Assembly (NCBI RefSeq): GCF_003721595.1
Contig: NZ_RJJR01000004.1
Coordinates: 186,001-250,000, forward strand
Length of the DNA: 64,000 nt
Reading direction: 5' to 3'
From: Hanamia caeni
Lineage (GTDB): Bacteria; Bacteroidota; Bacteroidia; Chitinophagales; Chitinophagaceae
Shown here: one piece after another, positions 33,375 through 41,989 of the stretch
How positions within the stretch are numbered: position 1 is the stretch's first letter
Layout of the letters: the number at the start of each line of letters is the position of its first letter
The notes under the pieces: generated by a model
Told to the model about the DNA's origin: nothing
Database searches by the model: none
The model's input: the letters and a program-made list of their open reading frames with translations, nothing else
Program-made: the position numbers and the translations under genes

Positions 33375-35342
33375 ATGAAAAAACTGATATTCTATTTGTT
33401 ATTCCTCTTATCACTCAATTCTCCATTGAAAGCGCAGCAGTATTCTTTAAGCTCGCCAGGAGACATATTGAAAATTAACGTTACAACCGATAGCCTGCTA
33501 CATATTACGGTTTTAAAAAATAATAAGCCTTTAATCAATTCACTTAATGCCGGCTTGGTTCTGTCGGATAAAACGCTGCCGGGGAGAAAGTCTAAAGTGC
33601 TAAAAGCCCAAAAACAGAAATTCAATACGCTTATCAAGCCGGTAGTGGCGATAAAAAATTCTTCGATAAAAGATGAATACAACCAGTTAACTCTGACTTA
33701 CAAAGATCATTTTTCAGTGGTTTTCAGGCTTTATGATGATGCTTTCGCTTACCGCTTTGAAACATCTATCCCAGATAGTATTACAGTAAACAATGAAATA
33801 TGCGATATTTCCATTCCGGGAGATACTGAGGGGTGGTTTGCCTTTGCGGACCGCTGGATGAACAGCTACGAACACATGTATGAAAAGTCGGCCATTAATA
33901 AAATAGATAATGAAAAAACGGCTCAGTTGCCTTTTTTACTTTCCATTGACGATACCCAAAAGTTGCTTATTACCGAGAGTGATTTGTACGATTATCCCGG
34001 TTTATATTTCGCAGGAAATACCAATGATCATTTGCATTCAATATTTCCTCCGGTTGTTAAATCGGAGAAAGAAAACAAGCCCGGCCGGGGAGGTTGGGAC
34101 CGTATTTTTGTACCGGCCAGCACTTATGATTACATTTCCAGGACGAGTGGGCGGCGTAGCTTTCCGTGGCGCATATTTGCCGTAGCCAACAACGATCGCG
34201 ATTTACTGAATAATGATATCGTTTATAAATTGGGCAAGCCCAATGAGCTTAAAAATACAGACTGGATAAAACCAGGCCAGGTGGCGTGGGACTGGTGGAA
34301 TCACTGGAATGTGACCGGCGTTGATTTTCGAGCAGGGGTAAATACGCAGACTTACAAATACTATATTGATTTCGCGGCTGAAAACCATATTCCCTACATT
34401 ATCATGGATGAAGGATGGTATAAGTTAGGCAATATGACTGAACGCGTGCCTGATGTGGATGTTAAGGCAATTGCCGACTATGGAAAGGAAAAAAATGTAG
34501 GCGTAATACTTTGGTGTGTATGGCGCACGCTGGATAATCAGATGGAAGAAGCAATGAATTTATTTGAACAATGGGGCATAAAGGGAATTAAGGTAGATTT
34601 TATGAATCGCGATGACCAGGCGGTGGTTAATTTTTACTGGAGGTGCGCTAAAGCCGCAGCCGCTCATCATTTGTTGGTCGACTACCATGGAGCTCATAAA
34701 CCCGCAGGCCTTATGCGGACCTATCCTAACGTGATAAACTATGAAGGTGTTCCCGGGCTGGAACAGGATAAGTGGACAGATTCAATGACTACACCAGAAA
34801 TGGCAGTTACCATTCCTTTCATCCGGATGTTTGCCGGCCCGCTGGATTATACGCCTGGAGCCATGCGAAATGCGCAAAAAAGAGACTTCGCTCCAATAAA
34901 CGATAATCCGATGAGCCTTGGCACACGTTGCCAGCAGATAGCAATGTATATTGTTTTTGACGCTCCTTTGCAAATGCTGGCCGATAATCCTACAACTTAT
35001 GAAAAAGAAAAAGAGTCATTGGATTTTATAAAAAGTGTGCCTACCACCTGGGATGAAACAATTCCTCTTGATGGCAAAGTCGGTAATTACGTAGTTTTAG
35101 GGAGAAGAAAAGGCGAAATTTATTTTGTGGGAGCCATGACGGACTGGAATGCCCGCGACGTGGTTGTTAACTTTTCATTTCTGCCTGAAGGATCTTTCCA
35201 CATCACTTATTTCCGGGATGGAGTAAACGCCGATAGAAACGGCGCGGATTATAAGGAAATTAAAACTACCATCACTAAAAATGATTCATTAAAAATCCAT
35301 TTAGCTCCGGGCGGAGGATGGGCTGCGCGGATAGAAAGGTAA
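33375..35342 (+). CDS. GH97 family glycoside hydrolase, retaining (alpha-galactosidase-like) type
   Basis: Exported calcium-dependent glycosidase, 655 residues, with signal peptide ending SPLKAQ. An N-terminal beta-sandwich (residues ~25-280) is followed by the catalytic barrel (WDWWNHWNVTGVDF, YIIMDEGWYKLG, GVILWCVWRTL) and a C-terminal beta domain (IYFVGAMTDWNARDV). The motif IKVDFMNRDDQ places an Asp at residue 408 at the nucleophile position. Inverting SusB-type members lack that Asp and use Glu bases instead. NYEGVPGLEQDKW supplies the likely acid/base Glu. This supports a retaining alpha-galactosidase-type enzyme. It is not accompanied by SusC/SusD genes. Confidence 0.92.
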   Translation: MKKLIFYLLFLLSLNSPLKAQQYSLSSPGDILKINVTTDSLLHITVLKNNKPLINSLNAGLVLSDKTLPGRKSKVLKAQKQKFNTLIKPVVAIKNSSIKDEYNQLTLTYKDHFSVVFRLYDDAFAYRFETSIPDSITVNNEICDISIPGDTEGWFAFADRWMNSYEHMYEKSAINKIDNEKTAQLPFLLSIDDTQKLLITESDLYDYPGLYFAGNTNDHLHSIFPPVVKSEKENKPGRGGWDRIFVPASTYDYISRTSGRRSFPWRIFAVANNDRDLLNNDIVYKLGKPNELKNTDWIKPGQVAWDWWNHWNVTGVDFRAGVNTQTYKYYIDFAAENHIPYIIMDEGWYKLGNMTERVPDVDVKAIADYGKEKNVGVILWCVWRTLDNQMEEAMNLFEQWGIKGIKVDFMNRDDQAVVNFYWRCAKAAAAHHLLVDYHGAHKPAGLMRTYPNVINYEGVPGLEQDKWTDSMTTPEMAVTIPFIRMFAGPLDYTPGAMRNAQKRDFAPINDNPMSLGTRCQQIAMYIVFDAPLQMLADNPTTYEKEKESLDFIKSVPTTWDETIPLDGKVGNYVVLGRRKGEIYFVGAMTDWNARDVVVNFSFLPEGSFHITYFRDGVNADRNGADYKEIKTTITKNDSLKIHLAPGGGWAARIER

Positions 35343-35358
35343 GGATGGATCCGAGAAT

Positions 35359-35394
35359 CAGTAAAGCAACAAAAAGCGGATAATTATTTTTTAT
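35359..35394 (+). repeat. Dispersed intergenic element, copy 9
   Basis: CAGTAAAGCAACAAAA, AGCGGAT, AATTATTTTTTATTC. It sits in the 66-base convergent gap between GH97 and scpA. Confidence 0.5.
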
Positions 35395-35408
35395 TCTTTA
35401 GGTAGATA

Positions 35409-36197
35409 TTAGAATTCGCTTTTTAAATCCTCCGGATTTTCAGCAGGATGGTTCTCGTTATATTCGATGATAAAATTATTTGTGCCATTTCCTGTAATAA
35501 TATTCATAAAATTTTGCTGAACCAGCTCAAGGATATTCAGAAAAAGAAAAATAGCGTGGATACGATCGTCGCAGACATCAAATATTTTTTCAAAGGAAAT
35601 GGATTTTTCTGTTTTAATTAAATCGAGCATGTATTTGCGCGTGCCTTCCATGGTGTAGTTGTAACTGATCACGGTGTGTACCGGCCGGTTCCTTTTATCT
35701 AACAACCTTTGAGCTACTTTTTCAAAAGCTTTCATTAATTTAAACAGCGTTACAGTTTGTATCTCTGTTCCCTCTCCAGCCTGTTCGCCTATCAGTGAAA
35801 GTTCTTCTCTTATGTTGCCGCGCCTGGCCATTAGCATCCTCAGTGCCTCCATCTCGCTCATTTTTTGAGAGGCTTCTTTAAATTTTCTATACTCCAGTAT
35901 TTTATCCACTAATTCCTGCCTTGGGTCAATTTCGTTTCCCTGTTCATCCAACTCTTTACGCGGAATCAGCATTTTAGCCTTAATGCGCATGAGCGTACTT
36001 ATGAATAAAATAAATTCGCTGCTCAGTTCAATATTTAAGCTTTCGCTTTCATGAATATAATTAAGGAAATCGTTGGTAATTTTTGAAATCGGAATATTAT
36101 AAATATCCAATTCATCCCGTTCAATAAAGAATAAGAGCAGATCAAACGGTCCCTCAAATTGCGGTAATTTTATCTGGTAAGTTTCTGTGTTCATCAC
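35409..36197 (-). CDS. scpA: Segregation and condensation protein A (ScpA kleisin)
   Basis: Kleisin subunit of the SMC-ScpAB complex that compacts and separates chromosomes. The N-terminal signature is YQIKLPQFEGPFDLLLFFIERDELDIYNIPIS, shown here in outline, followed by IELSSEFILFISTLMRIKAKMLIPR. The acidic linker (residues ~85-180) and a C-terminal winged-helix-like region (residues ~190-250) complete the 262 residues, a normal length. scpB and smc are not nearby. A second ATG directly follows the first, so the start is uncertain by one residue. Confidence 0.93.
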   Translation of the reverse strand: MMNTETYQIKLPQFEGPFDLLLFFIERDELDIYNIPISKITNDFLNYIHESESLNIELSSEFILFISTLMRIKAKMLIPRKELDEQGNEIDPRQELVDKILEYRKFKEASQKMSEMEALRMLMARRGNIREELSLIGEQAGEGTEIQTVTLFKLMKAFEKVAQRLLDKRNRPVHTVISYNYTMEGTRKYMLDLIKTEKSISFEKIFDVCDDRIHAIFLFLNILELVQQNFMNIITGNGTNNFIIEYNENHPAENPEDLKSEF

Positions 36198-36224
36198 TAA
36201 TTAATACCTGGTTTTTTTCAAGAT

Positions 36225-36257
36225 AAAAAAAATCCCGGTGAAAAGCTCACCGGGATT
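36225..36257 (-). terminator. Intrinsic terminator of mscL
   Basis: Eleven-base perfect stem AATCCCGGTGA / TCACCGGGATT with a 5-base loop, followed on the minus strand by a run of eight T. It lies 18 bases after the mscL stop. Confidence 0.88.
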
Positions 36258-36274
36258 GCAAATTTATTGAATAA

Positions 36275-36655
36275 TCATTGTCTTTTTTTGAGTTCATCTC
36301 TAATTTCTTCCAGCAATTTGTCAGTGGTAGATACCGGCGGAGGCGCTGGCTCATCAGCGGCTTTTTTCTGGAAACTGGCGATAAAGCGAATCAACAGAAA
36401 TATCACGAAAGCAATAACGATAAAATTGATTACCGCAGCCAGAAAGCTTCCGTAGGTTACTTCTCCCCACTTTAGCTCAGCGATGTTTTTTGCTCCAACA
36501 GCATTTAATGCCGGAGTTAAAATAAGAGGCGTGATAATATCCTTCACTAATGAAGAAACAATAGCGCTAAAGGCAGCTCCAATAATAACTGCTACGGCTA
36601 AATCCATCACATTTCCTTTTAAGGCGAATGCTTTAAAATCCTTAACAAAACTCAT
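36275..36655 (-). CDS. mscL: Large-conductance mechanosensitive channel
   Basis: Pentameric emergency-release channel opening under membrane tension during osmotic downshock. The 126 residues include the N-terminal amphipathic helix (FVKDFKAFALKGNVMDLAVA), TM1 (AVIIGAAFSAIVSSLV), a short periplasmic loop, TM2 (AVINFIVIAFVIFLLIRF) and a C-terminal cytoplasmic helix (TDKLLEEIRDELKK). Length and layout are those of the family. It forms its own unit, closed by the terminator downstream. Confidence 0.97.
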   Translation of the reverse strand: MSFVKDFKAFALKGNVMDLAVAVIIGAAFSAIVSSLVKDIITPLILTPALNAVGAKNIAELKWGEVTYGSFLAAVINFIVIAFVIFLLIRFIASFQKKAADEPAPPPVSTTDKLLEEIRDELKKRQ

Positions 36656-36763
36656 ATGATTAAATTTTTAGGTTTAGAATTGATTAGCACAAAAAGATTG
36701 CATGATTAAATGTAATACTTTATTTATTAGTAAAAGGTATTATTTGTTCAAAAAAATAAGTTA

Positions 36764-37327
36764 TCAAACAGACATGATTTCTTTCTCTTTGGCAGCCAAA
36801 TGTTTTTCTATTAAAATGATATGAGTATTGGTTATGTTCTGTATTTCGGCTTCGGCTTCTTTTGCCTTGTCTTCGCTAAGGCCTTCTTTCTGAGCCTTTT
36901 TCACCTGTTCAATTGCATCGCGGCGGATATTCCGGATCGCAATTTTGGCCTGCTCGCCTTCTGCATTACTTCTTTTTACAAATTCCTTTCTTCTTTCCTC
37001 AGTCAGTGGTGGAAGAAACAGCCGTATGATATTGCCGTCATTTTGCGGATTAATTCCAATGTTGGCCGCAATAATAGCACGCTCTATCGGTTGCAACATA
37101 TTTTTTTCCCAGGGTTGAATGGTAAGCGTGCGTGCGTCTATCGCGCTTAAATTGCCCACCTGGTTAATGGCAGTAGGTGTGCCGTAATAATCCACTGTGA
37201 TACCATCAAGCATGGTGGGATTTGCTTTGCCCGCCCTTATTTTGGTTAATTCACTTTCAAAATGCTCAGTCGCTTTTTTCATTGAAACTACAGCATCATT
37301 AATTATATTTAAAGTCTCTTCTGACAT
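36764..37327 (-). CDS. frr: Ribosome recycling factor
   Basis: Splits post-termination ribosomes together with EF-G. The 187-residue sequence has the RRF pattern: HFESELTKIRAGKANPTMLDGI near the N-terminus (three-helix bundle), the beta-domain with YGTPTAINQVGNLSAID and TIQPWEKNMLQPIERAI, then GNIIRLFLPPLTEERRKEFVK and a long C-terminal helix. In many bacteria frr follows pyrH; here it follows a WecA/TagO-type gene on the same strand. Confidence 0.97.
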   Translation of the reverse strand: MSEETLNIINDAVVSMKKATEHFESELTKIRAGKANPTMLDGITVDYYGTPTAINQVGNLSAIDARTLTIQPWEKNMLQPIERAIIAANIGINPQNDGNIIRLFLPPLTEERRKEFVKRSNAEGEQAKIAIRNIRRDAIEQVKKAQKEGLSEDKAKEAEAEIQNITNTHIILIEKHLAAKEKEIMSV

Positions 37328-37423
37328 TTCCCAAATTTTGTTTTGATAAATATAAAGCCAAACCAGCTATTTTTTTAAAAGCTACAAATTTAGGTAAATG
37401 GAATGAAAAAGGAATGTGAACCT

Positions 37424-38548
37424 CTAATTCTGTTCAAGCGGCTCAGTGATAGTAAGAATTTTGTGAGTGCCTAAAACCGGCTCTTCATGAAGATGGCCAT
37501 TGGTAACCATAATTTTTTGCCTGGGTTTGTTGTATTTAATCAGAGCCACCGATACAATAGAAGTGCCGGCTAAAGCAGTAAATACAACCAACGAGCCTTC
37601 AAAACGCAGTATATAAGCCATTAACACCAGCAAAAGGTTAGTAGTTGGCAAAAGAAGCGCAATCGCTTTATGGCTTAGTCCCATGTCTAATAGAAAATGG
37701 TGAATGTGGTTTCTGTCGGGCCAGAATGGGGAACGGCGATGAATGATTCTTACGCTTACTACCCTCAACGTATCGAATAATGGAATTACCAAAATTGAAA
37801 AGCCAAGCGCTGGTGCGGATGGCAGCGGGATAGCACCACCAGGGTTAGATGCAATATTTATAAATTTAATAACCAAAATTGAATTGACGAGGCCAATAAG
37901 CAGGGAGCCCGTATCGCCCATAAAAATTTTAGCAGGGCTGAAATTATAGATTAAGAAGCCAGCAAGGCTTCCGGCGAGTGACCAGGCAATTACCGCATAA
38001 AGAAGTTCGCCAGATAAATAAAAATAAAGGCCAAATATAATTGAAGTAAGAAGGCCCAGGCTTCCCGCCAGGCCATCCACTCCGTCAATGAGGTTGAAAG
38101 AATTGGTAATGACCACTATCGCAAAAAGAGAAATTAAAAATGAAGCCGTGTGAGGAATTTCATGAACACCTAACAATCCATAAAAATTGTTTATTTCGAT
38201 GCCACCAAATTTAATGATAACGCCTGCAGCTATTAATTGTCCCACAAACTTTTTAGTAGCTGTTAAAATTAAAATATCATCTTTTATACCCATAAAAAAG
38301 ATAATCATAATGGCTGCGGCAAAATATTGAAGAACGGAACTATCAGAGGCAGGAACTCCCAGGAGAGTACCAATAATAAATCCTGCAAAAATGCCTAAAC
38401 CACCTAAAGTTGGAATGACTACTTTATGAACTTTTCTACCACCAGGCACATCAAATAACTTTTTATCTTTTGCAACCTCGATAATAACCGGTATGGAGAA
38501 TAAGGTAATTAAAAATGCGAGGGCACAACTAAAAATGATATTTTCCAT
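37424..38548 (-). CDS. Undecaprenyl-phosphate glycosyl-1-phosphate transferase (WecA/TagO type)
   Basis: Integral membrane enzyme of the MraY/WecA superfamily that transfers a sugar-1-phosphate (usually GlcNAc-1-P) to undecaprenyl phosphate, starting O-antigen or other surface glycan synthesis. The 374 residues have about ten or eleven membrane segments. The catalytic motifs are DDILILTATKKFVGQ, NSFNLIDGVDGLAG, FSPAKIFMGDTGSLLIG and the cytoplasmic HRRSPFWPDRNHIHHFLL with the HxHH-type cluster of WecA/TagO rather than MraY. It stands outside any cell-wall gene cluster. Expression is from a consensus promoter with an overlapping inverted repeat. Confidence 0.9.
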   Translation of the reverse strand: MENIIFSCALAFLITLFSIPVIIEVAKDKKLFDVPGGRKVHKVVIPTLGGLGIFAGFIIGTLLGVPASDSSVLQYFAAAIMIIFFMGIKDDILILTATKKFVGQLIAAGVIIKFGGIEINNFYGLLGVHEIPHTASFLISLFAIVVITNSFNLIDGVDGLAGSLGLLTSIIFGLYFYLSGELLYAVIAWSLAGSLAGFLIYNFSPAKIFMGDTGSLLIGLVNSILVIKFINIASNPGGAIPLPSAPALGFSILVIPLFDTLRVVSVRIIHRRSPFWPDRNHIHHFLLDMGLSHKAIALLLPTTNLLLVLMAYILRFEGSLVVFTALAGTSIVSVALIKYNKPRQKIMVTNGHLHEEPVLGTHKILTITEPLEQN

Positions 38549-38568
38549 GCAATGATTTTAATCCTAAA

Positions 38569-38600
38569 CAAATTTATATTTTGTTCAAATGAAGAACAAA
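38569..38600 (-). promoter_or_regulatory. Consensus promoter of the WecA/TagO-type gene
   Basis: Minus strand: TTTG (38597-38600), 20 bases, then TAAATTTG (38569-38576). Both elements are exact. The predicted start is about 14 bases before the ATG. Confidence 0.8.
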
Positions 38601-38604
38601 ATAT
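38576..38604. promoter_or_regulatory. 11-bp inverted repeat over the WecA/TagO-type promoter
   Basis: ATATTTTGTTC, AAATGAA, GAACAAAATAT: perfect 11-base arms. The repeat fills the spacer between the -7 and -33 boxes and includes the -33 box, as an operator would. Confidence 0.6.
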
Positions 38605-38623
38605 CATTATTTTTCATAACGAA

Positions 38624-38642
38624 AAAATATCATTGATATTTT
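38624..38642. repeat. AT-rich inverted repeat after pdxA
   Basis: AAAATATC, ATT, GATATTTT: perfect 8-base arms beginning 18 bases past the pdxA stop. It may act as a weak terminator, since on the minus strand it is followed by T-rich sequence. Confidence 0.4.
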
Positions 38643-38659
38643 ATTCCACTTGATTATAG

Positions 38660-39742
38660 TTATTCATCAGGACTGCCAGCTACAAATTGGCTACTTAGTT
38701 TTTTTAGAGGATTGCTATGGATCTCATCAAAATACGACCTGCTTTTTATAAAGTCTAAAGCGGCAAAGGTAGCTGCAGTGAAAGAGGAGCAGTCTGCCTT
38801 GTTTTTGCCTGCGATATCAAATGCAGTTCCGTGGTCAGGGCTGGTCCGTATATAGGGCAACCCCGCAGTAAAATTAATTCCTTCTCCAAAAGCCAGCGAC
38901 TTCAATGGGATTAATCCCTGGTCGTGATACATGGCTAAAACAGCATCAAACCTGTTTTGATAATTGCGTGCAAAAAAGGCATCCGCGCTAAACGGGCCAG
39001 ACACAATCATATTATAGTGTTTTGCATCCAACACTGCAGGCCTTATAATTTCCATCTCTTCTGATCCTATTAAACCATCGTCTCCAGCATGTGGATTTAA
39101 AGCCAAAACGCCTATTTTAGGTTTTTCAATATTAAAATCCCGTCTCAATGAAGCGTGTAGAATATTGATTTTACTTAAAATACTTTCTTTTGTTATAAGC
39201 GAGGCTACATCTTTCAATGCAACATGTTCGGTGACCAGACCTACCCTGAAATTTCCGGCTGCCAAAATCATCACCACATCCTGTTGCTGAAAAAAATCTT
39301 TAAAGAAAGGCGTATGCCCCGTATAGGGAAAATCAGCAGAATGAACGTTTTTTTTATGAATGGGAGCCGTTACCAGCGCATCAATGATTCCGTTTTTTAA
39401 TGCATCGGTGGAAGCCTTCAGGCTTTTTATTGCATATCGTCCGCCGGCTTCATTTAATTCACCGGGGTTGATGGCAACTTCTTCTTCCCAGCAATTATAA
39501 ATATTGATTTGCTTTGGATTTAATTTGCTGAAATCCTTGAGGGAGGCGAAGTTGAAATTGATTTCAGGAATACTTTTGCGATAAAAATTGATGACCTTAT
39601 TGCTCGCAAAAATAACGGGAGTAAAAAACTCCAGCATCCGGCTATCAGCAAGGGTTTTGATTATTAATTCTATTCCGATACCGTTGAGGTCTCCTGTGGA
39701 AAATCCAATTACCGGCTTGTTTTCTGTTTGACTATTGCTCAA
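38660..39742 (-). CDS. pdxA: 4-hydroxythreonine-4-phosphate dehydrogenase
   Basis: NAD-dependent enzyme of the DXP-dependent pyridoxal phosphate pathway that oxidises 4-phosphohydroxy-L-threonine; with PdxJ the product becomes pyridoxine phosphate. Key segments are FSTGDLNGIGIEL at the N-terminus, ITAPIHKK-like VTAPIHKKNVH, the metal-binding YTGHTPFFKDFF, ALNPHAGDDGLIGSEE and MYHDQGLIPLK, and ending with TSPDHGTAFDIAGK. Length 360 residues, normal. Upstream lies an 11-bp inverted repeat and then recR on the same strand. Confidence 0.95.
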   Translation of the reverse strand: MSNSQTENKPVIGFSTGDLNGIGIELIIKTLADSRMLEFFTPVIFASNKVINFYRKSIPEINFNFASLKDFSKLNPKQINIYNCWEEEVAINPGELNEAGGRYAIKSLKASTDALKNGIIDALVTAPIHKKNVHSADFPYTGHTPFFKDFFQQQDVVMILAAGNFRVGLVTEHVALKDVASLITKESILSKINILHASLRRDFNIEKPKIGVLALNPHAGDDGLIGSEEMEIIRPAVLDAKHYNMIVSGPFSADAFFARNYQNRFDAVLAMYHDQGLIPLKSLAFGEGINFTAGLPYIRTSPDHGTAFDIAGKNKADCSSFTAATFAALDFIKSRSYFDEIHSNPLKKLSSQFVAGSPDE

Positions 39743-39767
39743 TCTATTTGCTTTGGATGGAAAGGCA

Positions 39768-39794
39768 AGGTAATAAATATTGAATTTATTACCT
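39768..39794. promoter_or_regulatory. 11-bp inverted repeat between recR and pdxA
   Basis: AGGTAATAAAT, ATTGA, ATTTATTACCT: perfect 11-base arms, 26 bases before the pdxA start and 18 bases after the recR stop. It could be an operator or a recR terminator stem; there is no long T-run after it. Confidence 0.45.
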
Positions 39795-39811
39795 GAATTA
39801 ATGCGATCAGA

Positions 39812-40438
39812 TTACCATTTATTATTTCCGACATAGCTATCAACAGGCATGCGGTTTGAAATGCTTCTTGCAAGGGTCATCTCGTCAGCATATTCTAATT
39901 CGCCGCCAAAAGAAATGCCCCGCGCAATCGTGGTGATTTTTACGGTGGAATCTTTTAATTTTTTACTGATGTAGTAAATGGTAGTGTCACCCTGGATGTT
40001 TGGGCTTAATGCAAAAACCAGCTCTTCGGTTTTTTCAGTATCCACCCGGCTTATCAGCGATTCAATTTCGAGTTGATCCGGCCCAATGCCATCTAATGGA
40101 GAAATAATGCCGCCAAGCACATGATACAACCCGTTGTATTGCTGGGTGCTTTCGATAGCAATTACATCACGGATGCTTTCTACCACGCATATTAATTGTT
40201 GCTGCCTTCCGCGATTGTCGCAAATATTGCAATATTCCTTATCCGAAATATTTTTGCATCGGGAACAAAAATGGATTTCTTCGCGCATTTTTAAAATGAC
40301 ATCGCTAAAGCTTTTTACATCACTTACTTCCTTTTTTAAAAGATGAAGAACAAGACGCAAAGCGGTCTTTTTACCTATTCCTGGTAATTTTGCAAATTCA
40401 TTTACAGCGTTTTCTAATAAAGTGGAGGAAAAGATCAT
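39812..40438 (-). CDS. recR: Recombination mediator RecR
   Basis: Works with RecF/RecO to load RecA on single-stranded DNA gaps. The 208 residues show the N-terminal helix-hairpin-helix FAKLPGIGKKTALRLVLHLL, a four-cysteine zinc finger (CSRCKNISDKEYCNIC), a Toprim domain beginning ICVVESIRDVIAIE and ending around ALSPNIQGDTT, and the C-terminal ARGISFGGELEYADEMTLARS. All are typical, as is the length. Confidence 0.97.
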   Translation of the reverse strand: MIFSSTLLENAVNEFAKLPGIGKKTALRLVLHLLKKEVSDVKSFSDVILKMREEIHFCSRCKNISDKEYCNICDNRGRQQQLICVVESIRDVIAIESTQQYNGLYHVLGGIISPLDGIGPDQLEIESLISRVDTEKTEELVFALSPNIQGDTTIYYISKKLKDSTVKITTIARGISFGGELEYADEMTLARSISNRMPVDSYVGNNKW

Positions 40439-40483
40439 TCTGCAAAATTAAGAATTACGACTTTGAATAGCTTGTGAAAAAGA

Positions 40484-40519
40484 CAGTGAATCAATAAATA
40501 AATTGAATTTTTATTTTGA
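40484..40519 (+). repeat. Dispersed intergenic element, variant copy
   Basis: CAGTGAATCAATAAAT, AAATTGA, ATTTTTATTTTGAAG. One base in the opening heptamer differs, but the tail is an exact match. Between recR and the Ig-like lipoprotein gene. Confidence 0.5.
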
Positions 40520-40529
40520 AGATTGTGGC

Positions 40530-41927
40530 CTAAAGAATTAAGTCCATTTCATTATCCCAATCTGCCCTGATATTAAGCTTTTTAGGGATTGGGGTTACAA
40601 TTTCAGGTTGTTTTCTCAATTGATAGTTTCCCGGATCCCAGGTACCGTTGTCATTCGTATCATTCAATATCCTCAAGTCGTATTCACCCGGCTCAAATAA
40701 TTTTTTGCTGAAAGTTGGCGCCGTTAATTTAAAAGAATCCACCACTTTGGCATCTTTTACTACCTGCAATACCGGGTGAATAAATTTATCAAGATTTTTG
40801 AAATTTAATTTGATGCTTCCGTATTCATTGCTGCGTTTCGTTTTAAAACGAAGCGTATCAGCTTTTGACAGTGCATCGCCTAAAGTGTCTGTAGCAAAGT
40901 CTTTTTCAATTATTAAATCGTACTGGGTATCTTCCTGCCAGTTGGTTGCGACAAAAACTTTTGATAGATTGGTGTCGATAAAAATTGTAGCAGCAACAGG
41001 ATGGAACAATGTATCCGTTAAACGGATTTTTGTTGAATCAAATGTTTTTAAGGGCACGGGAAATGTAATCGTAAGTGGCGAAAGCAGATCCTGCGTGCCG
41101 CCTGCCGCGGAGATTGTATATTTTAAAACTTTCTCTTGTCCTTTTTTTGAGGGAGCTGGTGTGCTTTTTACCGGTTTTTGGCTTATTTCTTCTGCATAAG
41201 CATACAATTTTTCCGGGGCCTTATCTTCCGGAATATGAATAGCGCTGTCTGCAAATGCAAAAAGTTGAGATGGATTATTATACATCTTTTGGCCGCTTTC
41301 ATCTTTCAAAGCAAATAAATGATAGGTGCCTGACGCAAGATTTTTGAAATGAAAATTTCCTGATGAATCCAATCTTGCTACATATCTCGGTTTCTCTTTG
41401 TACACCGCTGAATCACCAAGATTATTATACAGCATCGCAATTAAAGTGCTGTCAGGTTTTCCTGTTTGCGCAATAATTACATTACCGTTTAAGGTAAGCG
41501 AATCTATATAAGAGCCAGTGGAAAGAACATACGTAAAATCGTGGTAAGGATTATTTTCGTTGATGTCCTGTATCGAATTGCCAAACTGAAAACTATAGGT
41601 AGTATTTGGCTGAAGCGTATCCCGTATTTTAATAGAAATCGTTTTTAATTTGGAAGTAATATTTGGGATAATTTTTGGCTCCGGCGCTACCAATAAATTC
41701 TTTTGCAAATCCTGCAAATGCACGTATTCATCAAAGGTTAAAACAATATTTTTTCCTTTAAAATGGATAGTATTATTCGGAGGTGTTGCATCCAATAATA
41801 CCGGTGGAGTGCTGTCTCTTGGCCCGCCCGTAGGCATTCCAATCTGTGCACAGCCGGTGCTTAATACAGAAAGAAAATAACAAAATGCCGCAGCCGCTAA
41901 AAATATTATGGAATTATAAATCTTCAT
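40530..41927 (-). CDS. Ig-like (Big_5) domain lipoprotein
   Basis: Probable outer-membrane lipoprotein of 465 residues. The signal peptide ends in a lipobox, LSTGC, followed by AQIGMPTGGPRDSTPP, a start shared by a conserved Bacteroidota lipoprotein group. A Big_5 Ig-like domain (residues ~40-140: NIVLTFDEYVHLQDLQ) comes next. A carboxypeptidase-regulatory-like section follows (residues ~190-215: LDSSGNFHFKNLASGTYHLFAL), then a second Ig-like domain and a terminal ANDxNxNGxWDPG-like stretch (LRILNDTNDNGTWDPGNYQLR). Cell-envelope role unknown. It follows the helicase-nuclease gene on the same strand. Confidence 0.85.
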   Translation of the reverse strand: MKIYNSIIFLAAAAFCYFLSVLSTGCAQIGMPTGGPRDSTPPVLLDATPPNNTIHFKGKNIVLTFDEYVHLQDLQKNLLVAPEPKIIPNITSKLKTISIKIRDTLQPNTTYSFQFGNSIQDINENNPYHDFTYVLSTGSYIDSLTLNGNVIIAQTGKPDSTLIAMLYNNLGDSAVYKEKPRYVARLDSSGNFHFKNLASGTYHLFALKDESGQKMYNNPSQLFAFADSAIHIPEDKAPEKLYAYAEEISQKPVKSTPAPSKKGQEKVLKYTISAAGGTQDLLSPLTITFPVPLKTFDSTKIRLTDTLFHPVAATIFIDTNLSKVFVATNWQEDTQYDLIIEKDFATDTLGDALSKADTLRFKTKRSNEYGSIKLNFKNLDKFIHPVLQVVKDAKVVDSFKLTAPTFSKKLFEPGEYDLRILNDTNDNGTWDPGNYQLRKQPEIVTPIPKKLNIRADWDNEMDLIL

Positions 41928-41989
41928 TTTGGAAAAGCAAACTTAAACGCTTTGAATGGATATAGACTTTTCAACTTCCTAAATTAAAA

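Noticed and set aside
36731..36752. Element copy between mscL and frr (TTAGTAAAAGG)
   Set aside because: Only the first heptamer fits; the rest diverges too much.
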